Positions 1 through 6,716 of a stretch of DNA of 23,616 nucleotides are shown in pieces. The notes under the pieces were generated by a model. That model saw nothing but the letters and a program-made list of their open reading frames with translations. It searched no databases and was not told the origin of the DNA. Every line of letters starts with the position of its first letter. Positions within the stretch are counted from its first letter, which is position 1. Both the position numbers and the translations under genes were made by a program. Source of the DNA: Chloroflexota bacterium (GTDB lineage: Bacteria > Chloroflexota > Anaerolineae > Anaerolineales > DRMV01); contig JAADCW010000112.1 in assembly GCA_013154225.1 (NCBI GenBank), positions 1-23,616 on the forward strand. The letters are read 5' to 3'.

Positions 1-515
1 GGGTCTGCATCGTACACGCCATCCACCTTGGTGGCTTTGATGAGGACGTCCGCGCCGATTTCCATTGCGCGCAGCGCCGCGGCTGTGTCGGTGGAGAAAT
101 AAGGGTTGCCCGTGCCGCCGCCCAAAATCACCACGCGGCCTTTTTCCAAATGGCGAATAGCCCGCCGGCGGATGTAAGGCTCGGCTACGGAACGCATTTC
201 AATGGCGCTCTGCACACGGGTGGGAATACCCGCGCGCTCGATTGCGTCCATCAAGGCCAGGGCGTTCATCATGGTTGCCAACATACCCATGTAATCGGCT
301 GTTGCCCGATCCATGCCGCGCGCCAAACCTTCCGCGCCCCGCCACAGATTGCCCGCGCCAATGACCACGGCCACCTGCACACCCAAACGGTGCACCTCGC
401 CAATGCGCTTGGCCAGAACCTCCGCGGCCTTAGGGTCCACCCCGCGGCCTTCGGGCGGGGCCAGGGCTTCGCCGCTCAGTTTCAGCAAAATGCGTTTGTA
501 TTTCAACTGGGGCAT
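1..515 (-). CDS. pyrH: UMP kinase (PyrH), C-terminus cut by window edge
   Basis: Uridylate kinase of the amino-acid-kinase fold. It phosphorylates UMP to UDP in the cytoplasm for pyrimidine nucleotide supply. Translating the minus strand gives a nucleotide-binding start (YKRILLKLSGEAL), the VVIGAGNLWRG loop, the MGMLATMMNALAL helix, and the GGGTGNPYFSTDTAAALRA and KATKVDGVYDADP segments, all typical of bacterial PyrH. About 171 residues are visible; the family is near 240, so the C-terminus lies outside the window. Two ATGs are possible (codons ending at 521 and 515). The Shine-Dalgarno AAGGAGG directly abuts the first but sits 6 nt before the second, so the second is chosen. It follows tsf, the usual rpsB-tsf-pyrH order, but a terminator-like hairpin intervenes. 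Confidence 0.95.
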   Translation of the reverse strand, partial: MPQLKYKRILLKLSGEALAPPEGRGVDPKAAEVLAKRIGEVHRLGVQVAVVIGAGNLWRGAEGLARGMDRATADYMGMLATMMNALALMDAIERAGIPTRVQSAIEMRSVAEPYIRRRAIRHLEKGRVVILGGGTGNPYFSTDTAAALRAMEIGADVLIKATKVDGVYDAD

Positions 516-521
516 GGGCAT

Positions 522-528
522 CCTCCTT
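522..528 (-). promoter_or_regulatory. Shine-Dalgarno of pyrH, decides the start
   Basis: AAGGAGG on the minus strand, 6 nt before the ATG ending at 515 and 0 nt before the ATG ending at 521. The spacing favours the inner ATG. Confidence 0.75.
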
Positions 529-558
529 GTGATGGGCAGACGTGCGCGCCTGTGCGTC

Positions 559-590
559 AAAAAAGCCAACCCGGGCGGGGTTGGCTTTTT
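559..590 (-). terminator. Intrinsic terminator after tsf
   Basis: A 13-bp stem (560-572 with 578-590, 5-nt loop) made of AAAAAGCCAACCC and its complement. On the minus strand it ends in a run of T. It lies 8 nt after the tsf stop codon and before pyrH, so pyrH depends on readthrough or on a promoter I cannot identify in the short gap. Confidence 0.8.
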
Positions 591-598
591 GGGTGGGG

Positions 599-1228
599 TT
601 ATTCCGCCGCTTCCTCTTTAGCATCGGCGGCGCTGAACTCGCCGAGTTCCCAGCGCACAAAGCGCCGAATGACGATGTTTTCGCCAATGGCCGCGATGTT
701 TTGGTTGAGCAGGTCGCGGATGGTGATTTTGTCATCGCGGATGTAGGCCTGGTTAAGCAGGCAGACCTCGTCTTTGAATTTCTTGAGGCGGCCTTCCACA
801 ATCCGTTCCACGATCTTTTCGGGCTTACCTTCGCGCAGGGCCTGCTCGCGGGCAATCTCGCGCTCACGCTCAAGCACGTCTTCGGGGATGTCTTCTTCCG
901 ACACGTATTGGGGCGACATGGCCGCAATTTGAAGCGCAACCTCGTGCGCGAATTTGCGGAAGGCCTCGGAGCGAGCCACAAAGTCGGTTTCGCAGTTGAC
1001 CTCAACCATCACGCCCACGCGGCCATCGCCGTGGGAGTAGAGTTCGATCACGCCTTCAGAAGCCTCGCGGTTGGCGCGCTTGGCGGCCTTGGCCAAGCCC
1101 TTCTTGCGCAAGATTTCCACGGCCTTGTCAAAATCGCCGTTAGCCTCTACGAGCGCGTTCTTGCAGTCCATAATGCCAGCGCCCGTGGCAGCACGCAGTT
1201 CCTTGATTTGTTCCATGGTCACAGCCAT
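599..1228 (-). CDS. tsf: Translation elongation factor Ts
   Basis: Guanine-nucleotide exchange factor for EF-Tu. The 209-residue product opens with the N-terminal UBA-like domain (EQIKELRAATGAGIMDCKNAL, about residues 6-26) and carries the exchange motif TDFVAR at 81-86. A single core subdomain follows, so it is the short form (like Thermus) rather than the 283-residue E. coli form. The open frame extends upstream, but those codons come from the intercistronic hairpin. The ATG ending at 1228 has GGAG 8 nt upstream and gives the family N-terminus. The last residues (SAADAKEEAAE) form a short acidic Ala/Glu tail. It lies 87 nt after rpsB. Confidence 0.96.
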   Translation of the reverse strand: MAVTMEQIKELRAATGAGIMDCKNALVEANGDFDKAVEILRKKGLAKAAKRANREASEGVIELYSHGDGRVGVMVEVNCETDFVARSEAFRKFAHEVALQIAAMSPQYVSEEDIPEDVLEREREIAREQALREGKPEKIVERIVEGRLKKFKDEVCLLNQAYIRDDKITIRDLLNQNIAAIGENIVIRRFVRWELGEFSAADAKEEAAE

Positions 1229-1258
1229 TGTTCGTTCTCCTTCAGTCAGGTAGCATGG

Positions 1259-1291
1259 CACGCAGGCATGGAGGAAGGCCATGCCTGCGTG
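1259..1291 (-). other. Perfect hairpin between rpsB and tsf
   Basis: A 13-bp perfect inverted repeat (CACGCAGGCATGG at 1259-1271, complement at 1279-1291) with a 7-nt loop. No T-run follows on either strand, so a classical intrinsic terminator is unlikely. An RNA processing, stability or partial-attenuation element separating the S2 and EF-Ts messages is an inference. Confidence 0.7.
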
Positions 1292-1315
1292 GGTTCAGTG
1301 GGGGTCGTGGGAAAA

Positions 1316-2269
1316 TCAGGCTTCTTCGGCCTGGTCGGTGTCGGCTTCAGCGTCGTCGCTGGAAGCCTCTTCTTCCTGAGAAGCAGCCGCTTCTTCGGCC
1401 TCAGCCGCGGGGGCTTCGGCAGGGGCTTCTTTGGCTTCCATTTGCTGGATCTTTTCCAGCGTTGCCGCGCCCAACAATTCCTCATCGGAAAGTTCGGGCT
1501 GCTCTTCAGCTTGCGCCTGGGGCGCAGCAGCGGCCTCTGCAGCGGCCTGGGCCGCGGCCTCTTCTGCTTCGGCCTGTTCTTTTTCACGAATGGCTTTGCC
1601 TTCCAACACGGCGTCGGCAATCTTGCCCACGATCAGTTTGATGGCGCGAATTGCGTCATCGTTGGAAGGAATGACATAATCCACCCGGCTGGGGTCGCAG
1701 TTGGAGTCCACCACTGCAATGACCGGGATACCCAAGCGGTTGGCCTCTTTGATGGCTGTTTCTTCACGGCAAACGTCAACCACAAAGACCAAGTCGGGAA
1801 GGCCCTTCATGGTGCGCAGGCCACCCACCCGCTGGCGCAGGCGTTCGATTTGGCGGTTGAGGCGCAGGGCCTCTTTCTTGGGCAAGCGGTCGAATTCGCC
1901 CGCGTCGCGGCGGCGTTCCAGTTCTTCCAGATAGCGCACACGCTGGCCAATGGTGCGCCAGTTGGTCAGGGTGCCGCCCAGCCAGCGGTAGTTGACGTAG
2001 GGCATACCACAGCGGGTCGCCTCTTCTGCAATGGTTTCCTGCGCTTGGCGCTTGGTCCCCACGAAGAGCACGGTGCCGCCGTTGGCCACGGTCTTCCGCA
2101 CCAGGTCGTAGGCCTGGCGCAAGGCTTTTTGGGTAATCTGCAGGTTGAGAATGTGAATGCCGTTGCGCTCCGTAAAGACATAGGGGCGCATCTTGGGGTG
2201 CAGTTTGCGGGTGCGGTGACCGAAATGCACGCCGCATTCCAGCATGGTTTTCATCGAAACCAGAGCCAT
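1316..2269 (-). CDS. rpsB: Ribosomal protein S2 with long acidic C-terminal tail
   Basis: Small-subunit protein S2. Residues 1-225 follow the family closely: MKTMLECGVHFGHRTRK, the RPYVFTERNGIHI strand, YVNYRWLGGTLTNW, and PDLVFVVDVCREE with IPVIAVVDSNCDP. The product is 317 residues against a usual 230-260. The extra part, from about residue 231, is almost all Ala, Glu, Gln, Asp and Ser and should be disordered and strongly negative. The ATG ending at 2269 has AGGAGG 4 nt upstream; the open frame further upstream belongs to the leader. First gene of the rpsB-tsf-pyrH set, with its own promoter about 130 nt upstream. Confidence 0.97.
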   Translation of the reverse strand: MALVSMKTMLECGVHFGHRTRKLHPKMRPYVFTERNGIHILNLQITQKALRQAYDLVRKTVANGGTVLFVGTKRQAQETIAEEATRCGMPYVNYRWLGGTLTNWRTIGQRVRYLEELERRRDAGEFDRLPKKEALRLNRQIERLRQRVGGLRTMKGLPDLVFVVDVCREETAIKEANRLGIPVIAVVDSNCDPSRVDYVIPSNDDAIRAIKLIVGKIADAVLEGKAIREKEQAEAEEAAAQAAAEAAAAPQAQAEEQPELSDEELLGAATLEKIQQMEAKEAPAEAPAAEAEEAAASQEEEASSDDAEADTDQAEEA

Positions 2270-2317
2270 AGAACCTCCTAAGCGTTTTGCCTCCGCTTCC
2301 GTCCTCCTCGCGCGGCA

Positions 2318-2392
2318 CCAGGCAGCGGCCCTCTGCCTGGCACGCCCCGGCGAGTCAGGAAGCGTGCGAAATGGCTTCCCACCGACGTGGGA
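2318..2392 (-). promoter_or_regulatory. Structured leader of rpsB mRNA
   Basis: The 5' leader between the predicted start site (near 2394) and the rpsB ATG is about 125 nt and can form two hairpins. One has 8 bp (CCAGGCAG at 2318-2325 with 2333-2340). The other has at least 6 bp (TCCCAC at 2377-2382 with 2387-2392) at the very 5' end. Autoregulation by S2 through its leader is known in enterobacteria. Whether this leader binds S2 is not shown by sequence alone. Confidence 0.45.
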
Positions 2393-2400
2393 GCGGGAAG

Positions 2401-2429
2401 AGTATATCATGAGCCTGAAAATTCGTCCA
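2401..2429 (-). promoter_or_regulatory. Sigma-70-type promoter of the rpsB operon
   Basis: On the minus strand: -35 TGGACG (2424-2429), 17-nt spacer, -10 TATACT (2401-2406). Start expected near 2394. It is the best match upstream of rpsB. Confidence 0.6.
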
Positions 2430-2513
2430 TAAAATTACTTGAGTTTTCATTGATACCCTCGGCGTGTCCTGCCATGCTGCTTTGAAATTTTCTCTTTCAA
2501 AAAGTCATCAGCA

Positions 2514-2543
2514 TTGACAAAAATCGGCTGTTCGCGGTATGCT
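2514..2543 (+). promoter_or_regulatory. Promoter of the SRP RNA gene
   Basis: Consensus -35 TTGACA (2514-2519), 18-nt spacer, -10 TATGCT (2538-2543). The expected start near 2550 coincides with the first base of the SRP RNA terminal helix, which supports both calls. Confidence 0.75.
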
Positions 2544-2549
2544 TGGGAC

Positions 2550-2658
2550 GCCCCCGGATGGGTCCGACGCGGCAACGCCCTCCGAACCGGGTCAGGTCCG
2601 AGAGGAAGCAGCCCTAAGGAGGATACGTTGGGTGCCGTCGGGTTGCCTGTCCGGGGGC
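2550..2658 (+). ncRNA. ffs: Bacterial small SRP RNA (4.5S type)
   Basis: RNA of the signal recognition particle, which binds Ffh to target nascent membrane proteins. The conserved domain IV core is present: GGTCAGGTCC at about 2590-2599, a GAGA tetraloop (GNRA class, in place of the GGAA of E. coli) and GGAAGCAGCC. The ends pair as GCCCCCGGA (2550-2558) with TCCGGGGGC (2650-2658), giving about 109 nt with no Alu domain. That is the short form, close to the 114-nt E. coli RNA. The gene is divergent from rpsB. The next hairpin downstream has no clear T-run on the plus strand, so the 3' end of the primary transcript is uncertain. Confidence 0.93.
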
Positions 2659-2671
2659 ACTGCGTTAATCC

Positions 2672-2723
2672 CAAAAACAAAAAAGCCGTTTTAGAGAAAC
2701 GCTCCGCAATCTCTCAACGGCTT
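2672..2723 (-). terminator. Second terminator of the sigma/anti-sigma operon
   Basis: Inverted repeat AAGCCGTT (2683-2690) with AACGGCTT (2716-2723), with extra inner pairing. On the minus strand it is followed by TTTTTTGTTTTT, a strong U-run. It faces the SRP RNA gene and could stop antisense transcription into it. On the plus strand the same hairpin lacks a T-run. Confidence 0.7.
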
Positions 2724-2740
2724 ATCCAAATTGCGGGTCA

Positions 2741-2779
2741 CAAAAAGAACAACCGCCTCCGAGCTGGAGGCGGTTGTTC
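2741..2779 (-). terminator. First terminator of the sigma/anti-sigma operon
   Basis: A 14-bp perfect stem (GAACAACCGCCTCC at 2747-2760 with 2766-2779, 5-nt loop) followed on the minus strand by TTTTTG. It lies about 40 nt after the stop codon of the DUF5666 protein. Confidence 0.85.
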
Positions 2780-2820
2780 CGTTGGGGAGGATGAATCGTG
2801 GGGAGATAAACCTTGGCGAT

Positions 2821-4551
2821 TTAGTGGTGAATGCCGTCGTGGGGCATTTCGGTGGGGGTCGAGGTCATGGTGTGGTCACCGTCGTCGCCCGAGGTCATGT
2901 TGTTGCTGTACATCAGGGAGACACTCAGGGCGGTGTAGGTGCCGTCGCCGTTGTCCAGAGCTACCACGCTGATCTGGTCACCCAGGCGCACAGTGTTCAT
3001 CATTTGGGTCTGGGCATTGACTTTGACGGTGTAGCCGTTCACGATCCAGGTGTCACCGTTCTGAGCCATCAGTGCGCCTTCGATGGTAACCTGCGAGCGG
3101 GGTTTCTCGGTGGGTTTTTCAGTGGGCTTTTCGGTCGGCGTGTTCGGCATTTCGGTGGGCATCGCCGAAGGGGTTTCGCCCTTGTTTTCGTGCCGTTCGC
3201 GGTGGGTAATCAGCATGATGGATTTGGCTTCCAGCGTGCCATCTTCTTTTTCGCTCGCGACTACCATCACGGTGTCGCCAACCTGGATACCATCCTGCAT
3301 CTTGGTGTCAGCGGTGATGGCCACGCTCTTGCCGTCCACAATCCACTCGCCATCGTTCTGGGCTTCCACAGCACCTTGGAAGGAGATCATCTTGGGCTGG
3401 TGCATGTTTTCGCCAGCAGGCTTGATGGCGATGGCCACCAGGGTACCTTCAGGATCCACTGCAGCCTGCACGGCCACGGTATCGCCAACCTGGAATTCAC
3501 CTTCGATCTTGGTTTCGGGCACGATGGTCACTTGCTGGCCCGCGATGGTCCACTGGGTGTCGGTGATGTCTTCGATGATGCCGCTGAAGTGGACGGTCGT
3601 GGGGCTCTTGCGCATGGGGTTGGCGGGGCGAATTTGCACCGCAATCCACTGACCTTCAGGGTCAACATAGCCGCTCACGGAGACCGAGTCGCCAACCTGG
3701 AAGTCGCCTTCGATGTTGGTCTGGTCGTTGATCACGATGGTCTGGCCGTTCACAACCCAGGCGCCGTCTTCAATGGCTTCCACAGCACCGGTCAGGTGGA
3801 AGGTCTGCGCCATGGCGTCCATCTTCTGCACCTGCGTACGAACACGCTCGGTCACCTGGTTGGTCATTTGTTCCACATAGCGCATGGCGCTTTGGGCTTG
3901 AGGCGGCGCCTGTTCGGCCACCCGTTCAACCATGCGGTTGGTGTTGGCCAACATCACAGCCACACGAGCAGCGGCTTCGGGATGGCCTTCCTGCGCCAGT
4001 TGCGTGGCCAGTTGTTCAGCCTTCTGCAGATGCTGTTCCAGATTCTGGCTGACTTCCGGCACCAGGTCCAGCCGCCCTTCGGCGACCAAAGCCTGAATTT
4101 CAGCCACGCGGCGCTGAGCAAACTCAACATGCAGTTCCGCTTTTTGCTGCGGGTCGGTGGTGAGCATCAGTTCAGCCTGCTCAACCATGGTCTTGACGGG
4201 GTACAAAGCGTCCCCCGGGAGTGCGTCTTGCGACGCGTAGGCGGTTGCAGCACCGCCACCAAAAATTACACTGATTGCCATGAGGATAGCAACGAGTAGA
4301 TTAGCCATTTTCAGGCCCTCCTTTCGTGGGTGGTTTATTTGCTCTATCCACCCTTTCAGACGCCCAAACAGGCCTAAGGATACGGCCTTTTGGGAGGAAT
4401 CGGCCTGATTTGGCAAATGCGCAGGCTTCATGCTTTCAGCCAAGCGCAAAAACTGCGCCCTTCCCTGCGCCGCGCGTTGAGGGTCCCGCGGGGGGACGTC
4501 TCGCAGGGCTTCCAGTTGGGCACGCAAGCGGGGATCCAGTTCGTCAGCCAT
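2821..4551 (-). CDS. Membrane anti-sigma-like protein with DUF5667 and four DUF5666 repeats
   Basis: 576 residues. Residues 1-80 are a cytoplasmic, charged segment. A single membrane helix lies at about 83-105. Next comes a DUF5667-type region (ASQDALPGDALYPVKTMVEQAEL, a helical bundle to about 245), then four DUF5666-type beta units at about 251-310, 320-379, 389-448 and 487-547. Each reads roughly FxGxVE..WxVnG..VxI...T.I...xqVGDxVxVxa..d.dGtx.A. A Thr/Pro/Glu linker (three TEKP units, 472-484) separates units 3 and 4. The gene overlaps the ECF sigma gene by 8 nt, so the pair is translationally coupled and the N-terminus probably binds sigma. No HxxxCxxC zinc anti-sigma motif is visible. 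The ligand or stress sensed outside the cell is unknown. Confidence 0.82.
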   Translation of the reverse strand: MADELDPRLRAQLEALRDVPPRDPQRAAQGRAQFLRLAESMKPAHLPNQADSSQKAVSLGLFGRLKGWIEQINHPRKEGLKMANLLVAILMAISVIFGGGAATAYASQDALPGDALYPVKTMVEQAELMLTTDPQQKAELHVEFAQRRVAEIQALVAEGRLDLVPEVSQNLEQHLQKAEQLATQLAQEGHPEAAARVAVMLANTNRMVERVAEQAPPQAQSAMRYVEQMTNQVTERVRTQVQKMDAMAQTFHLTGAVEAIEDGAWVVNGQTIVINDQTNIEGDFQVGDSVSVSGYVDPEGQWIAVQIRPANPMRKSPTTVHFSGIIEDITDTQWTIAGQQVTIVPETKIEGEFQVGDTVAVQAAVDPEGTLVAIAIKPAGENMHQPKMISFQGAVEAQNDGEWIVDGKSVAITADTKMQDGIQVGDTVMVVASEKEDGTLEAKSIMLITHRERHENKGETPSAMPTEMPNTPTEKPTEKPTEKPRSQVTIEGALMAQNGDTWIVNGYTVKVNAQTQMMNTVRLGDQISVVALDNGDGTYTALSVSLMYSNNMTSGDDGDHTMTSTPTEMPHDGIHH

Positions 4552-5107
4552 GTTGTTGTTCCTCCTCTGAAAGCACGCGGCGCAAAGCGGCCAATGCCCG
4601 ATGCTGTAATGCTTTGACAGCGCCCACGGGCTTTTGCATGGCTTCGGCCACTTCCTTCAGACTCAATTCTTCTAAAAATCGCAGCACAATCACCTGACGC
4701 TGCTCCGGTGTGAGCAGACGCAGGGCGGCTCGCACCCGTTCCTGCTCTTCTTGTGCTACGACTCGCCCCCCCAGGGATTCTTCATCGTCGGTCAAGACGT
4801 TATCCAAAAGGTCCAAATCCACTTGGGGCGGGGGTTGTCGGCGGTAGTAATCGGTAATCCAGTTATGGGCTACCCGATAGAGATATGCTCGCAGATGCTC
4901 CTTCGGACCGCCGCCATTGCGGAGTGCCTGAAGGAACCGAGCAAACGTTTCGGCCACGCATTCTTCCGCGACATCTTCAGAGCCCAATAACCGCATCGCA
5001 TAGCGGTAAATCATCGGGCTATAAATGTCGTAGATCGCAGCCAAAGCGTCCATATCCCATGATCGAGCAGCACGGAGCAATTGTGCTTCATCAGGTTGTT
5101 GTGCCAT
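4544..5107 (-). CDS. ECF-type RNA polymerase sigma factor
   Basis: 187 residues with sigma-70 region 2 at about 20-90 (IYDIYSPMIYRYAMRLLGS, then AEECVAETFARFLQAL and HLRAYLYRVAHNWITDYYRR) and region 4 at about 125-180 (LTPEQRQVIVLRFLEELSLKEVAEAM and KPVGAVKALQHRALAALRR, the helix-turn-helix that reads the -35 box). There is no region 1 or 3, as in ECF factors. It should direct transcription of a small regulon under control of the coupled membrane protein downstream. The ATG ending at 5107 is preceded by AGGAAG. It starts 46 nt after the GT-C glycosyltransferase gene, so it may also be transcribed from upstream. No convincing self-type ECF promoter was found. Confidence 0.93.
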   Translation of the reverse strand: MAQQPDEAQLLRAARSWDMDALAAIYDIYSPMIYRYAMRLLGSEDVAEECVAETFARFLQALRNGGGPKEHLRAYLYRVAHNWITDYYRRQPPPQVDLDLLDNVLTDDEESLGGRVVAQEEQERVRAALRLLTPEQRQVIVLRFLEELSLKEVAEAMQKPVGAVKALQHRALAALRRVLSEEEQQHG

Positions 5108-5153
5108 AGGACTTCCTACCTATTAGGACGCCGATTTGTGCCGAAAGATACGG

Positions 5154-6686
5154 TTACGAAGGGGGAACAATCAGCACAAAACGATACGGATCATCAGGAT
5201 TATAACGAATAACCTTTCGCTCTGGGAATGCCGCCCGAATTCGGGCATCGGCATAAGGGCCTCTGCTCCAGGCAAAAATGAAAGGCGTGGTCAGCCAAGG
5301 GTCTTCCAGGGTGAGCAAAGCGCCGTAGGTCATCCAATGGTCGGTTTCGACCAGCACCACTGCGGGCGTCAGGGCTTGGGCCTCAGGGGTCAGGAAGGGC
5401 GCCAACCGCTCGCGGCTGATGCCATACAGGCCGTGCATCATATCCAAACGCGGGGGCAAATACCACTTCACGTTGGCTACCACCAACATCCCCACCAGAC
5501 CCACCACCACAGCCGAGCGCCACAAGGCCCGACGGGAGCGCTGGAGTGCTTTTCCCTCACGCAACGGCCACCCGGCCAGCCAGAAAATACCCACCGCGGT
5601 CAACAGCGTGAGGCTATACAACCCTTCATAATAATACCGCGGCCCAAAAAGCCACGCGCCCACCCAGTAAGCAGCATACACCAACACCAGCGAAGGGAAC
5701 ACCGCCAAAACCGGCCACGAAAACGGCTCCCGACGCACAGCCCACACGCCCAAAGGCAAAAACAGCCACGATAGCCGCGGCCAGCCAAACACATCGCTCA
5801 GCCCAACTTCCAAACTAAAGCGGGTGTTCAACCACGCCTGCTGCAGCGTGTGCCCATGCACGCCGTGGCCCGGGCCAAAGCCCACTTTATCGTAAGGCCA
5901 CCACAGGGTGTAAGGGTTGCACCACGGATCACCAGTCACCGCCCACTGCCACACAAAATGCAAACTGGCAATCAAAGCCGCGCTCCCTGCAACGGTCAAA
6001 GCCGCGCGGCGCTTGGAGGCCGGCCCCCGCCACAGCAACCACAAACCATACACGCTAAAGGGCAAAGCCACGCCCACTGCGGTCCAAGGACGGGTGAGCG
6101 CCAGGGCGCCCAAAACCGCACCCGTAAGCCAGGGCAAAAACCGCGGAAACGAGGTGACCTTCGGATGCGCCCAACGCATCCACAAAAGGGCAAAAGCCGC
6201 GCTCAGCGCCAGCCCCAAAGGGTGCGAAAGCAACGAACCGCTGTTGACCCAGAAAAACGGCGATGTCAGCGTCAATATTGCGGCCAAAACACCCACTTCA
6301 GGCCGCCACAACAGGGCCCCCAAACGAAATGTAAGCCACACGGCCAAACCCGCCAGCAGGGCATTGGCCCAGGCCGGATGCCCCAACCGCATGGCCAGGC
6401 CCAGCACCACCGGCCACCCCAACGGATATTTTGCAAACCGCCGGCCGTTCACATCCACCACAAAGGGGATGAGAAAACTCTGCGGATCGCCCGGAGGCGT
6501 TGGTGCAGTCAGTTCACCGTGAGAGACCACCTGCGCCTGCCACCAGTAGGCAATCTCATCTTCCAGGTGCGGCAGCCCCTCGTAAACCCGCGCAGAAACC
6601 CATAACGACCCCACCACCGCCAAAAGACTGGCCAGCAAGGCCGCGGCTTCCCAACGATGGGCCCGCAGAAACGCCTTCAGAGCCAT
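5154..6686 (-). CDS. GT-C family membrane glycosyltransferase (PMT/GT39-like)
   Basis: 510 residues with about ten hydrophobic helices, starting with one at 14-33. The first outside loop holds the acidic motif LEDE (in PHLEDEIAYWWQA, about residues 40-52), the place of the catalytic acids in lipid-phosphate-sugar-dependent GT-C enzymes. The motif FGPRYYYEGL near residue 365 is common in this superfamily. Such enzymes move a sugar from a polyprenyl-phosphate donor to a protein or glycan outside the membrane. Donor and acceptor cannot be told here. It starts 30 nt after the PAP-phosphatase gene on the same strand. The GT2 protein at 12997 is of the polyprenyl-phosphate-sugar synthase type and could supply a donor, but that is inference. 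Confidence 0.8.
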   Translation of the reverse strand: MALKAFLRAHRWEAAALLASLLAVVGSLWVSARVYEGLPHLEDEIAYWWQAQVVSHGELTAPTPPGDPQSFLIPFVVDVNGRRFAKYPLGWPVVLGLAMRLGHPAWANALLAGLAVWLTFRLGALLWRPEVGVLAAILTLTSPFFWVNSGSLLSHPLGLALSAAFALLWMRWAHPKVTSFPRFLPWLTGAVLGALALTRPWTAVGVALPFSVYGLWLLWRGPASKRRAALTVAGSAALIASLHFVWQWAVTGDPWCNPYTLWWPYDKVGFGPGHGVHGHTLQQAWLNTRFSLEVGLSDVFGWPRLSWLFLPLGVWAVRREPFSWPVLAVFPSLVLVYAAYWVGAWLFGPRYYYEGLYSLTLLTAVGIFWLAGWPLREGKALQRSRRALWRSAVVVGLVGMLVVANVKWYLPPRLDMMHGLYGISRERLAPFLTPEAQALTPAVVLVETDHWMTYGALLTLEDPWLTTPFIFAWSRGPYADARIRAAFPERKVIRYNPDDPYRFVLIVPPS

Positions 6687-6716
6687 GTCTTCACCCTCTA
6701 AGGGTGCCTGTTGGTG

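Noticed and set aside
542..2281. Long plus-strand frame of 579 codons
   Set aside because: It is antisense to tsf and rpsB, whose products are clearly recognised. It is an effect of GC-rich codon bias and shows no family features.
2731..4299. Long plus-strand frame of 522 codons
   Set aside because: It mirrors the DUF5666 gene; its apparent repeats are shadows of the repeats in that gene.
5108..5153. ECF-type autoregulated promoter (AAC ... CGTC) before the sigma gene
   Set aside because: The two elements are about 21-22 nt apart, too far for the usual 16-17 nt spacing.
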